A stretch of 64,000 nt of DNA from CAVURS01 sp963795385 (GTDB taxonomy: Bacteria; Actinomycetota; Actinomycetes; Actinomycetales; CAVURS01). The stretch is from positions 186,001-250,000 of the forward strand of contig CAWCHK010000004.1 in assembly GCA_963795385.1 (NCBI GenBank), read 5' to 3'. The notes beneath the pieces were generated by a model that saw only the letters and a program-made list of their open reading frames with translations, did no database searches and was not told the origin of the DNA. Shown one piece after another: positions 42,667 to 50,598 of the stretch (within the stretch, counting starts at the first letter, position 1; the number at the start of each line of letters is the position of its first letter). Position numbers and translations under genes: made by a program.

Positions 42667-43176
42667 CTACTGCCGCTGGGCCAGGCCCTCGCTGAGGGCG
42701 GCGACCGAGCGCTCCAGGGCGTCGCTGACCAGGCGCGAGTCGCGGACCTTGTCCTCGGCCGCGGCCAGGGTCGACGCCAGGCCGAGGTGGTAGTCGACGA
42801 GCCAGTCCGGCCCGGGGTCGGGCGGCGGCGGCCCGACGTGCGGTGGCAGATGCGGCACGTGCGGCCAGCTGGGGCACGGGTCGTCCTCCCAGTCGGCGAT
42901 CGGCGAGACCTCCGCGCCGACCTTGCCGGCCATCCAGCCGAGCTTGAGCAGCTCCGCGCCCATAAGGGTGCCCAGGGCCCGCGGCGGCAGCGGCTGCGGG
43001 TTGAGCGCGACCAGCTCGAACCCCGGCGGGATCGGCTGGGGATTGAGGGCGACGCGCTCGAGGCCCGATGAGATGTGCTCACCGGTGAGGACCCGCTGGC
43101 CGGCGCGGGGGATCACGTCGTAGATCGCCGGGAAGCGGCGGCCGATGAGGGCGAGCAGTCGATGGTCGAGCGACAT
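42667..43176 (-). CDS. Protein with NPQPxPP repeats
   Basis: 169 residues. The N-terminus (MSLDHRLLALIGRRFPAIYD) is followed by two copies of a short Pro-rich repeat: ERVALNPQPIPPGFE, then ELVALNPQPLPPRALGTL. An acidic Trp/Pro-rich stretch with PSWPHVPHLPPHVGPPPPDP follows, then a C-terminal helix. Proteins with LNPQPLPP repeats occur scattered in actinobacteria and other bacteria with no established function. It lies upstream of the STAND-type ATPase on the same strand (71-base gap), so a shared role is possible. Confidence 0.7.
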   Translation of the reverse strand: MSLDHRLLALIGRRFPAIYDVIPRAGQRVLTGEHISSGLERVALNPQPIPPGFELVALNPQPLPPRALGTLMGAELLKLGWMAGKVGAEVSPIADWEDDPCPSWPHVPHLPPHVGPPPPDPGPDWLVDYHLGLASTLAAAEDKVRDSRLVSDALERSVAALSEGLAQRQ

Positions 43177-43243
43177 GGGAGTCTCCAGTTGCGTTGGGGC
43201 AGTGCGGGATCGGTGTTCTCGTCCGTTCAGCGGTTCGATTCAT

Positions 43244-43492
43244 TCAGCGCGCGGTGGCGCTGACCCTGCGGCCTTTGACGAAGGCCTTGCGCTCCGAGCG
43301 GAGTGGTACGCCGCCCGGCGCCTCGTGGTTGGGTGCGAGCCAGCTGCAGATCGACTGCGACAGGAGGCCGATCAGTCCGATCGTGGTCGTCTTGTCCCAG
43401 GCGCCGACGTTGACCCAGGCGATCAGCAGGGCGGATACCGCCGCGGTCTGCGTGACCCACCATTTCCTCGTCGGCATCCACGACTTGTCCAT
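43244..43492 (-). CDS. Small two-helix membrane protein, holin-like
   Basis: 82 residues: an N-terminal amphipathic MDKSWMPTRKWW segment, a transmembrane helix (QTAAVSALLIAWVNVGAW), a second hydrophobic segment (IGLIGLLSQSICSWLA) and a short basic tail. The MDKSWMPTRKW start and the two-helix layout resemble small phage-type holin or accessory proteins, but no lysis genes accompany it. It may belong to a unit with the NPQPxPP protein and the large ATPase. Confidence 0.6.
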   Translation of the reverse strand: MDKSWMPTRKWWVTQTAAVSALLIAWVNVGAWDKTTTIGLIGLLSQSICSWLAPNHEAPGGVPLRSERKAFVKGRRVSATAR

Positions 43493-43676
43493 GGCTGCGC
43501 GCCTCCCTCCCTGCCTGGTCTCCGCTCGACGGGTACGCCGGCCGGGTGGGCCGGGCTGCGAACAGGAGGGAACGGCGCCGGGGCGAGATACATGCTCGCC
43601 ACTAGCCAGGCGAGCCGGCGTCCAGCAGGATCACCGCAGTACCGACCGGTCAATGACGAGCGGAGAGGTGGGCACG

Positions 43677-44658
43677 ATGCGGGTTCTGGTCGCGGACCGC
43701 CTCCCGGGGCTGGCCGAGGGGCTGGAGGCAGCCGGGCACGACGGTGACGTGCGGCCCGAGCTGACCGCCGAGTCACTGCCGGCGGAGCTGGCGGGCGTCG
43801 AGATCCTGGTCGTCCGCAGCACGGAGGTCACCGCCGACGCGTTCGGGGCCGCGGACGCCTTGCGGCTCGTGGTGCGGGCCGGCTCCGGCACGAACACCAT
43901 CGACTGTGCCGCGGCCACGACGGCCGGGGTCGGTGGTGGCGAACGTCCCTGGTCGCAACTCGATCGCGGTGGCCGAGCTGACCCTCGCTCTGCTGCTCGC
44001 CGTGGATCGGGCCGTCCCCGACAACGTGGCCGAACTGCGCGCTGGGCAGTGGGACAAGAAGCGGTTCAGCCAGGTCGGGCGCGGGCTCTACGGCCGCTCG
44101 CTCGGCATCGTGGGCCTCGGCCACATCGGGCTCGAGGTCGCCGCGCGGGCTCGCGCCTTCGGCCTGGACCTGGTGACGCTGGCGCGTCCCCGGCGCTCGG
44201 AAGCGACCCGTCGGCGGATCGAGGAGCTCGACATCGCCGAGGTGCCGTCCCTGCTCGACGTCGCCGGCCGGGTGGACGTGCTGACCCTGCACCTGCCGTT
44301 GACCGACGAGACCAGGGGGTCGGTCGGCGAGGCGGTCCTGGACGCACTGGCGCCCGGGGTCCTGATCAACACCTCGCGCGCAGCCGTCGTCGACACCGAC
44401 GCGCTGCTCGCCCACCTGGACCGCGGGCACGCTCTCGGCCGGCCTGGACGTCTATCCGGACGAGCCGGCGGCCGGCGCGGCGCGCTGGACCTCCAAGCTG
44501 GCCGGCCACCCGCGGGTCGTCGGGACGCACCACATCGGGGCGTCCACCGAGCAGGCCCAGTCGGCCGTCGTCGCCGGTGTCCTGGAGGTCGTCGCCGCCT
44601 TCGTCAGTGGCGAGCGCTGCACGTGGTCAACGACGTCGACGAGACCGCGTCGCGATGA
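43677..44658 (+). pseudogene. D-3-phosphoglycerate dehydrogenase-like 2-hydroxyacid dehydrogenase, frameshifted
   Basis: From the ATG at 43677 (preceded by GGAGAGG), the protein reads as a 2-hydroxyacid dehydrogenase: MRVLVADRLPGLAEGLEAAG; after a frame change near 43935, VANVPGRNSIAVAELTLALL; the NAD motif LGIVGLGHIGLEVAARARAF; LPLTDETRGSVGEAVL; then, after another change near 44430, SAGLDVYPDEP and HIGASTEQAQSAV; and a last change near 44615. Length 3n+1. The SerA-type first half without an ACT domain, directly followed by a DUF1015 gene, is a common pairing. The three shifts fit local sequence errors better than three separate inactivating mutations. Confidence 0.75.
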
Positions 44659-45828
44659 CGCTGATCCGACCGTTCACGGGCCGGGTCGTCACGCACGGCC
44701 TGGGCCGCCCGGGTCGTCAGCCCGCTGCACGACGCCCTGTCCGTCGCCGAGCGGCGGGCCGTCCTCGCGGCCAACGCGGATACGTTCCTCCGGGTGACCA
44801 GTGACCCGGCTGACCTCCCGCCCGGTGGCGAGCAGGATCGGAGCCGGGCGAACTCCGTTGCGCTGCAACGCCTCCTGAACCGGGGCGTCTTCGACGCCGA
44901 ACCGGTCGACAGCCTCTTCGTCTACCGGATGGCCGTCGCGGGCCGCCAACACGTGGGGATCGTCGCCCGGGTCGGCGTCGCCGGCTTCGTGGACGGCCGG
45001 GTCCTCGGCCACGAGGCCGTCCAGGCCGATCGGGTCGCTGCGCTGGTTTCGCACTTCGACGCCGGTACCCGAGCGCTCGGAGCTGGTCTCGCTCGTGCAC
45101 CGCGGAGCTGCCCGCGCTGACCGGGCTGGTGGCGCGCACCTGCGCCACCGCGCCGCTGCTCGACGTGACTGACTTCACGGGCGTCGAGCAGACCGTCTGG
45201 CGCGTGGCCGACGCCGACAGCCGCCGAGGTGGCGGCGCTGCTCGAGACGGCCACCGCTCTACATCGCCGACGGCCACCACCGGGTGGCGGCGTCGGTGCG
45301 CCGCTGGGAGCGCGACGGCCGGCCGGACGGTGCCGCCGTGCTGTGCGGCGATCTACGCCGAGGACCAGATCCGGCTGCACTCGTTCCACCGCAGGGTTTC
45401 CGGGCCGGTCCGGGCGCGAGCCGGTCGTCGCGGCCCTGGCCTCGACGTTCGACGTACGCCCGGCCGACGGGCCCGACCTGCGAGAAGGGCGTGATCGGCC
45501 TCTACGCCGAGGGCCGCTGGCACCAGCTGCGCGGTCGCCGGCCACCGGCCGGCCGGCGTCGCCGGGCTCGACGTCACGGTGCTGGACGAGCGGGTCCTGC
45601 GTCCGGTGCTGGGCCTGACGAAGACGACTCGCGCCTGGAGTTCGTGCCCGAGCTGCGCGACCTCGAGGAGACCGTGCGCGGGCTGCGACGTCGACGAGGG
45701 CGCGCTCTTCACCCTGCGCGCGCCGACCCTGGACGACCTGGTGGCCGTCGCCGAGCGCGGCGAGGTCATGAGCGCCAAGAGCACGTACGTCGAGCCCAAG
45801 CCCCGGCACCGGCATCTTCCTGGTCTAG
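44655..45828 (+). pseudogene. DUF1015 family protein, multiple frameshifts
   Basis: It starts at the ATG overlapping the SerA-like stop (ATGA). In pieces over all three frames it reads VAVAGRQHVGIVARVGVAGF, TALYIADGHHRVAASVRRW, QIRLHSFHRRVSGPVRAE, KGVIGLYAEGRWHQLRG, TVLDERVLRPVLGL, LEFVPELRDLEETV and ALFTLRAPTLDDLVAVAERG. These match the DUF1015 (COG4198) family of about 390-400 residues. At least eight single-base shifts are needed between 44.7 and 45.8 kb, most of them inserted bases. The function is unknown; its pairing with serA-type genes is frequent. The TAG stop at 45826-45828 lies in the CTAG target of the IS481 element. Confidence 0.65.
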
Positions 45829-45873
45829 CTGTACCCGGCCAGGACGTTGGTGACGGCGCGTCGGCTGGACGAG

Positions 45874-45933
45874 ATGGAGACCTCCGAGTGCGGTGGTGAT
45901 TGCGACGTCAGCACCACAACCGGAGGTCTCCAT
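45874..45933 (+). promoter_or_regulatory. Hairpin covering the transposase ribosome site and start codon
   Basis: ATGGAGACCTCCG at 45874-45886 is the exact reverse complement of CGGAGGTCTCCAT at 45921-45933. The 3' arm contains the GGAGG ribosome site and the first two bases of the ATG. Transcripts entering from outside the IS would fold and hide the start; transcripts beginning inside the 34-base loop region would not. Confidence 0.6.
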
Positions 45934-46912
45934 GTCCCACGCTAATGCTCGTTTGACGTTCCACGCCCGGGTCGAGCTGGTCCGGCGGGTCCGCCAGGCC
46001 GGGCGTCCGGTCGCTCATGTCGCGGCCGAGATGGGCGTCTCGCGCCAGTGCGGCACCGGTGGGTGGCCCGCTTCGACGCCGAGGGTGGGACGGCCTGCAG
46101 ACCGTTCCAGCCGGCCGCGTTCGTGCCCGACCCGGACCCCGGTCGAGGTCGAGGCGGCGGTGTTGGCCTGCCGCGACAGCCAGCGGATCGGGCGGGACCG
46201 GGTCGCTGAGGTCGACCGGGGTGCCGGCCCGGACCGTCTCGCGGATCCTGACCCGCCACGGCCGGCCGCCGTTGGCGGTGCTGGACCCGGTCACCGGGAT
46301 GGTGATCCGGGCCTCCCGCTCGACCGCGATCCGCTACGAACGCGCCAGTGCCAGGGGATCTGGTCCACATCGACGTCAAGAAGCTCGGCAAGATCCCCGA
46401 CGGCGGCGGCTGGCGCGCCCACGGCCGCGGGGTCCGGCCCGAGGACAAGCGCGGATCGGCTACGACTACGTCCACGCCGCGATCGATGACTACACCCGGC
46501 TCGGCCTACGCCGAGATCCTGCCCGACGAGAAGGGCCCCACCTGCGCCGGGTTTCTGGCTCCGCGCCGCGGCCTGGTTCGCCACCCACGGCATCACTGCA
46601 TCGGCAGGTCATGAGCGACAACGCCAAGAACTACCTGCTCTCACTCGCTTCGCCGACGCCCTGGCCGCCACCGGCAGCCAGCACATCACATCCGACCGCA
46701 CTGCCCCTGGCAGAACGGCAAAGTCGAACGATTCAACCGCACCCTGGCCACCGAATGGGCCTACCGCCAGCCCTACACCAGCAACGCGCCACGAACCGCC
46801 GCCCTGGACCCCTGGCTGGAGACCTACAACACTGAACGCCGCCACACACGCCCTCGGCGGCCAACCACCGATCAGCCGGCGTGTCACCAACCTCACGGCC
46901 GGGTACAGCTAG
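45932..46912 (+). pseudogene. IS481-family transposase (DDE), frameshifted
   Basis: Read across frames: MSHANARLTFHARVELVRRV; an HTH-like GRPVAHVAAEMGVSRQC; VPARTVSRILTRHGRPPLAV; ERASPGDLVHIDVKKLGKIP with the first catalytic Asp; RIGYDYVHAAIDDYTRLAYA with the second; and CPWQNGKVERFNRTLATEWA with the catalytic Glu. These segments match the DDE core of IS481 (rve) transposases. At least four frame changes occur. The stop TAG (46910-46912) is not in the IS proper but in the duplicated CTAG. The product is probably functional if the shifts are errors. Confidence 0.75.
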
Positions 46913-46913
46913 C

Positions 46914-46928
46914 CGGGCGCAACGCCCG
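46914..46928 (+). terminator. Probable terminator separated from DUF1015 by the IS
   Basis: CGGGCG-CAA-CGCCCG hairpin (6-base perfect stem, 3-base loop) directly after the right-hand CTAG. Before insertion it would have followed the DUF1015 stop by one base. Confidence 0.5.
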
Positions 46929-47000
46929 TCGTCGACATGCCCCTGGGAGAGCAGCTTCCGCGGATCTGCTGACCCTCCTGACATGACCTACGGTGAGGGC

Positions 47001-48123
47001 ATGACCCGACGTTCTCTCGCCCCCTTCCGCGCCGACCACGTGGGCAGCCTGCTGCGGCCGAAGGCCCTGCTCGACGCCCGAGCTCGGCACGCTGCGGGTG
47101 AGATCGACGGCGACGCGCTCCGCCAGGTCGAGGACGCCAGCATCGAGGACGTCGTCCGGATGCAGGAGGACGTCGGGCTGCAGACCGTGACCGACGGCGA
47201 GTTCCGCCGGACCTCCTGGCACATGGACTTCATCTACCAGCTCGGCGGCGTCGACCGGACCGACGAGAAGCTCATGGTCCACTTCCGCAACGAGTCCGGC
47301 GAGCTCGACTTCGAGTCGGCGGCGCTGAGCGTCCATGACCGGATCTCGTTGCCGGACACGATCTTCGGCGATGCCTTCACCTTCCTGCGCGACCATGCGT
47401 CGGCCGCGCAGACGCCGAAGCTCACGATCCCGTCGCCGAGCATGGTGCACTACCGCGGTGGGCGGGCCGCCATCGACCAGGCGGTCTACCCGGACCTGGC
47501 CGAGTTCTGGTCCGACCTGACCGCGGCCTACGCCGAGCAGGTACGCCGCGTCGGCGAGCTCGGCTGCACGCTACCTCCAGCTCGACGACACCAGCCTGGC
47601 CTACCTCAACGACCCGAAGCAGCGGGCGATGGTGGCCCAGCAGGGCGGGGACGCCGAGCACCAGCACGAGCTCTACATCCGCAACATCAACGCGGCCCTC
47701 GCCGGCCGGCCGGAGGGCATGCAGGTCACGACCCACATGTGCCGCGGCAACTTCCGCTCCTCCTGGGCCGCCGAGGGCGGCTACGACTTCGTCGCCGAGG
47801 CGCTCTTCTCCGAGCTCGCGGTCGACGGGTTCTTCCTCGAGTACGACGACGAGCGGTCCGGCGGCTTCGCCCCGCTGCGGTTCGTGCCCCCCGGCAAGCA
47901 GGTCGTGCTCGGCCTGGTCACGACCAAGAAGGGCGCGCTGGAGAGCAAGGACGACCTCAAGCGCCGGATCGACGAGGCGGCGGCCTACGTGCCGCTGGAC
48001 CAGCTCTGCCTGTCGCCTCAGTGCGGCTTCTCCTCCACCGTCGAGGGCAACGCGCTGTCCTACGACGAGGAGGTCGCCAAGCTGCGGCTGATCGTCGAGA
48101 CGGCGGCCGAGGTCTGGGGCTGA
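47001..48123 (+). pseudogene. MetE C-terminal-like cobalamin-independent methyltransferase, single frameshift
   Basis: About 373 codons. N-terminal part: RADHVGSLLRPKALLDARAR, TVTDGEFRRTSWHMDF; after a frame change near 47571 (one extra base in TGCACGCTACCTC): LQLDDTSLAYLNDPKQRAMV, TTHMCRGNFRSSW and LSPQCGFSSTVEGNALSYDE. The His/Cys/Glu/Cys positions (HVGS, HMCRGN, E, QCGFSS) are the zinc and substrate site of the methionine synthase II fold (YxjG/YxjH-type, no N-terminal half). Length is 3n+1. Likely a 5-methylfolate- or other methyl-donor-dependent thiol methyltransferase. An ATG at 46983 is an alternative start. Confidence 0.8.
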
Positions 48124-48157
48124 CCCGCGCGGCTGAGACCCGCCTCGGGGTGGCGCC

Positions 48158-49618
48158 TCACATCGGGTACTGCGGCAGGGTGCCGCGGACGGTCACCCAT
48201 TGCGTGTCGGTGAAGGCGTCGAGGTTGGCCTGCGGGCCGCCGTGCCGCGCGCCGGTGCCGGAGTCCTTGACCCCGCCGAACGGGATGGTCGCCTCATCGT
48301 TGATGGTCTGGTCGTTGATGTGCACCAGCCCGGACGGGATGCGCTCGGCGATCTCCAGGGCCCGGGTCACGTCGTTGGTGAGGATGCCCAGCGAGAGCCC
48401 GTACGGCGTGTCCGACGCCAGTCGCACCACGTCGTCGACGGAGTCGAACCGCACGACCGGGGCGACCGGACCGAAGACCTCCTCGGTGTAGGCCGGTGCC
48501 GTCACCGGTACGTCGGCGAGCACGGTGGGCCGGTAGTAGAGGTCCTCGTAGGTGCCACCGGCCGCCAGCCGCGCCCCGGCTTCGACCGACTGGGTGACCA
48601 GCGAGTGGATCCGATCCCGTTGTCCCGCATCGATCACCGGGCCGAGGGCCACGGTGCCGGACGTCGGGTCGCCTACCGGCAGGTGGTCGGCCCGTGCGGC
48701 CAGGGCGGCGATGTAGTCGTCGGCCACGCCGGACTGCACGAGGTGACGGCTGGCCGCCATGCAGACCTGGCCCTGATGGGCGAACGACCCCCAGGCTCCC
48801 ACCGACGACGCGCCGTCGACGTCCACGTCGTCGAGGACCAGCAGTGCGGAGTTGCCCCCGAGCTCGAGGTGCACCCGCTTCAGGTGTTGCGCTGCAAGGG
48901 ATGCCACCGCGCGCCCCGCACGGGTGGACCCGGTGAAGGAGATCACCCGCACGAGCGGCTCGGTCACCAGGGCCTCGCCCACGTCGACGCCGCCGGGCAG
49001 CACGTGCAGGAGCCCTTCGGGGAGCCCGGCCTGGGCGAAGATCTCGGCCAGCACCGCGCCGCCGGCCACGGCGGTGCGCGGATCCGGTTTGAGCAGAACG
49101 GCATTCCCGAGCGCGAGCGCCGGCGCGACGGCGCGGATCGACAGGATGGTCGGGACGTTGAACGGTGCGATCACGCCGACCACGCCGACCGGCAGGCGCC
49201 GGGCCAGGCTGAGCCGCGGCATCATCGAGCGCAGCAGCTCGCCGTACGGCGCGGAGGCCAGAGCCGCGGCCTCGTAGCACTCCTCGGCCGACGTCATGAT
49301 CTGGAAGCCGCCGAACGGGCCGATCGCACCGGTCTCGCGCATCAGCCAGCCGGTGATCTCGTCGGCGTTCGCGTGCCACAGGTCACCGGCCCGGCGCAGG
49401 ACAGCGGCTCGCTCCGTGTACGGCGCGGCGGCCCAGGCCCGTTGAGCGTCCGAGGCGACGGCGGCGGCCTTGTGGACGTCGGCCTGCGTGGCCAGCCCCA
49501 TCGTGGCCAGCTGTTCGCCGGTGGACGGCGACACCACGGCGTACGGCTCGCCGGACCCGTCGACCCAGCCGCCCGAGTAGATCTTGCTCTGCCACGCGCT
49601 GCCGTCGAGAAGGGTCAC
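48158..49618 (-). CDS. Aldehyde dehydrogenase, benzaldehyde/vanillin type
   Basis: 486 residues with all ALDH motifs: VGVIAPFNVPTILSIRAVAP, the catalytic Glu in VHLELGGNSALLVLDD, and the catalytic Cys in FAHQGQVCMAASRHLVQ. The C-terminal VFGPVAPVVRFDSVDD and NDQTINDEATIPFGGVKDSG are typical of salicylaldehyde, benzaldehyde or vanillin dehydrogenases. GTG 49618 is chosen for the GGAGG eight bases upstream. It is divergent from the hydroxyquinol dioxygenase, so it may feed an aromatic acid into the same pathway. Confidence 0.87.
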   Translation of the reverse strand: MTLLDGSAWQSKIYSGGWVDGSGEPYAVVSPSTGEQLATMGLATQADVHKAAAVASDAQRAWAAAPYTERAAVLRRAGDLWHANADEITGWLMRETGAIGPFGGFQIMTSAEECYEAAALASAPYGELLRSMMPRLSLARRLPVGVVGVIAPFNVPTILSIRAVAPALALGNAVLLKPDPRTAVAGGAVLAEIFAQAGLPEGLLHVLPGGVDVGEALVTEPLVRVISFTGSTRAGRAVASLAAQHLKRVHLELGGNSALLVLDDVDVDGASSVGAWGSFAHQGQVCMAASRHLVQSGVADDYIAALAARADHLPVGDPTSGTVALGPVIDAGQRDRIHSLVTQSVEAGARLAAGGTYEDLYYRPTVLADVPVTAPAYTEEVFGPVAPVVRFDSVDDVVRLASDTPYGLSLGILTNDVTRALEIAERIPSGLVHINDQTINDEATIPFGGVKDSGTGARHGGPQANLDAFTDTQWVTVRGTLPQYPM

Positions 49619-49675
49619 CGGTCGGCCTCCGTCGTCGATGCCGCCTGGTGGTCTGGTCCACCCGTCGGCAGGTAT

Positions 49676-49687
49676 TTGACCAGTCAA
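49676..49687. promoter_or_regulatory. TTGAC-CA-GTCAA operator-like inverted repeat
   Basis: Perfect 5-base arms around CA in the 92-base divergent gap between the aldehyde dehydrogenase and the dioxygenase. The form resembles GntR-type operators, but no regulator gene is adjacent. Confidence 0.4.
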
Positions 49688-49710
49688 CATTCCTGCGGTG
49701 AACTCGTCCA

Positions 49711-50598
49711 GTGGGGCGCGACTTCGACGAGGAACGGTCCGCGGCCGTCGTGGCCGAGAGCTTCGCCGACGCCGCGGACGAGCGGCTGCGCGAGGTCCTG
49801 ACCTCGCTGGTGGGTCATCTGCACCAGTTCGTGAAGGACGTCGAGCTCACCGGACCGGAGTGGGAGCGCGCCGTGGCCTTCCTCACCGAGACCGGTCACT
49901 GGAGCCAGGGCGTGCGCCAGGAGTTCATCCTGCTCTCGGACATCCTGGGCCTCTCCTCGCTGGTCGAGACCGTGAACAACCGCACGGGCGGCCGGGCGAC
50001 CGAGTCGACCGTCCTCGGGCCGTTCCACGTGGTGGAGTCACCCCGGCGCGAGCTCGGCGCCGACATCGCCCTGGACGGTCGGGGCGAGCCCTGCCTGGTC
50101 ACCGGCCGGGTCCGCGGGCCGGACGGCGCCCCGATCCCCGGCGCGGCCGTCGACGTCTGGCAGGCCAACGACGAGGGCTTCTACGACGTGCAGCAGCCAG
50201 GCGTCCAGCCGGAGCTGAACCTGCGCGGGCTGTTCAGCGCCGACGACTCCGGCGAGTTCTGGTTCCGGACCATCGTGCCGCGGTTCTACCCCATCCCGAC
50301 CGACGGACCCGTGGGGGACCTGCTGGCCGCCACCGGCCGGCATCCCTACCGGCCGGCGCACATCCACTTCATCGTGGCGGCCGACGGCTACCGGACGCTG
50401 ACCACGCACGTCTTCCAGGCCGGTAGCGAGTACATCGACTCCGACGCCGTGTTCGGCGTGAAGTCCAGCCTGGTCCGGGACTTCACCGTCGTCGACGACG
50501 AGACGGCGGCCTCACGCTGGGGCCTGCCGAACCCGTTCCACGCCATGGACTTCGAGGTCGTGCTGCGGGCCGTCGCGGCCGAGGGGCAGCCGTCGTGA
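49711..50598 (+). CDS. Hydroxyquinol 1,2-dioxygenase (intradiol)
   Basis: 295 residues. The non-haem Fe(III) ligands of intradiol dioxygenases are visible: Tyr158 (EGFYDVQQPG), Tyr193 (PRFYPIPTDGP), His217 and His219 (RPAHIHFIV). The N-terminal helical domain and length match hydroxyquinol/catechol 1,2-dioxygenases. The maleylacetate reductase encoded next, with a GTGA overlap, points to hydroxyquinol as substrate and maleylacetate as product. The GTG start has no obvious ribosome site; the correct start could lie a few codons away. Confidence 0.88.
   Translation: MGRDFDEERSAAVVAESFADAADERLREVLTSLVGHLHQFVKDVELTGPEWERAVAFLTETGHWSQGVRQEFILLSDILGLSSLVETVNNRTGGRATESTVLGPFHVVESPRRELGADIALDGRGEPCLVTGRVRGPDGAPIPGAAVDVWQANDEGFYDVQQPGVQPELNLRGLFSADDSGEFWFRTIVPRFYPIPTDGPVGDLLAATGRHPYRPAHIHFIVAADGYRTLTTHVFQAGSEYIDSDAVFGVKSSLVRDFTVVDDETAASRWGLPNPFHAMDFEVVLRAVAAEGQPS

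Larger units (their letters stand above)
45825..46912 (+). mobile_element. IS481-family insertion sequence
   Basis: The element (45829-46908) begins CTGTACCCGGCC and ends GGCCGGGTACAG; the outer inverted repeats extend about 28 bases with a few mismatches (into CCAGGACGTTGGTGAC on the left). It is flanked by CTAG on both sides (45825-45828 and 46909-46912), the known NCTAGN target of IS481-type elements. It carries one transposase gene. Both flanking CTAG copies supply stop codons: the left one for DUF1015, the right one for the transposase. The element lies between DUF1015 and a terminator-like hairpin. Confidence 0.85.

Noticed and set aside
44655..45828. Programmed frameshifting in DUF1015
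   Set aside because: More than eight shifts at scattered places without slippery-site or structure pattern; errors or decay explain it better.
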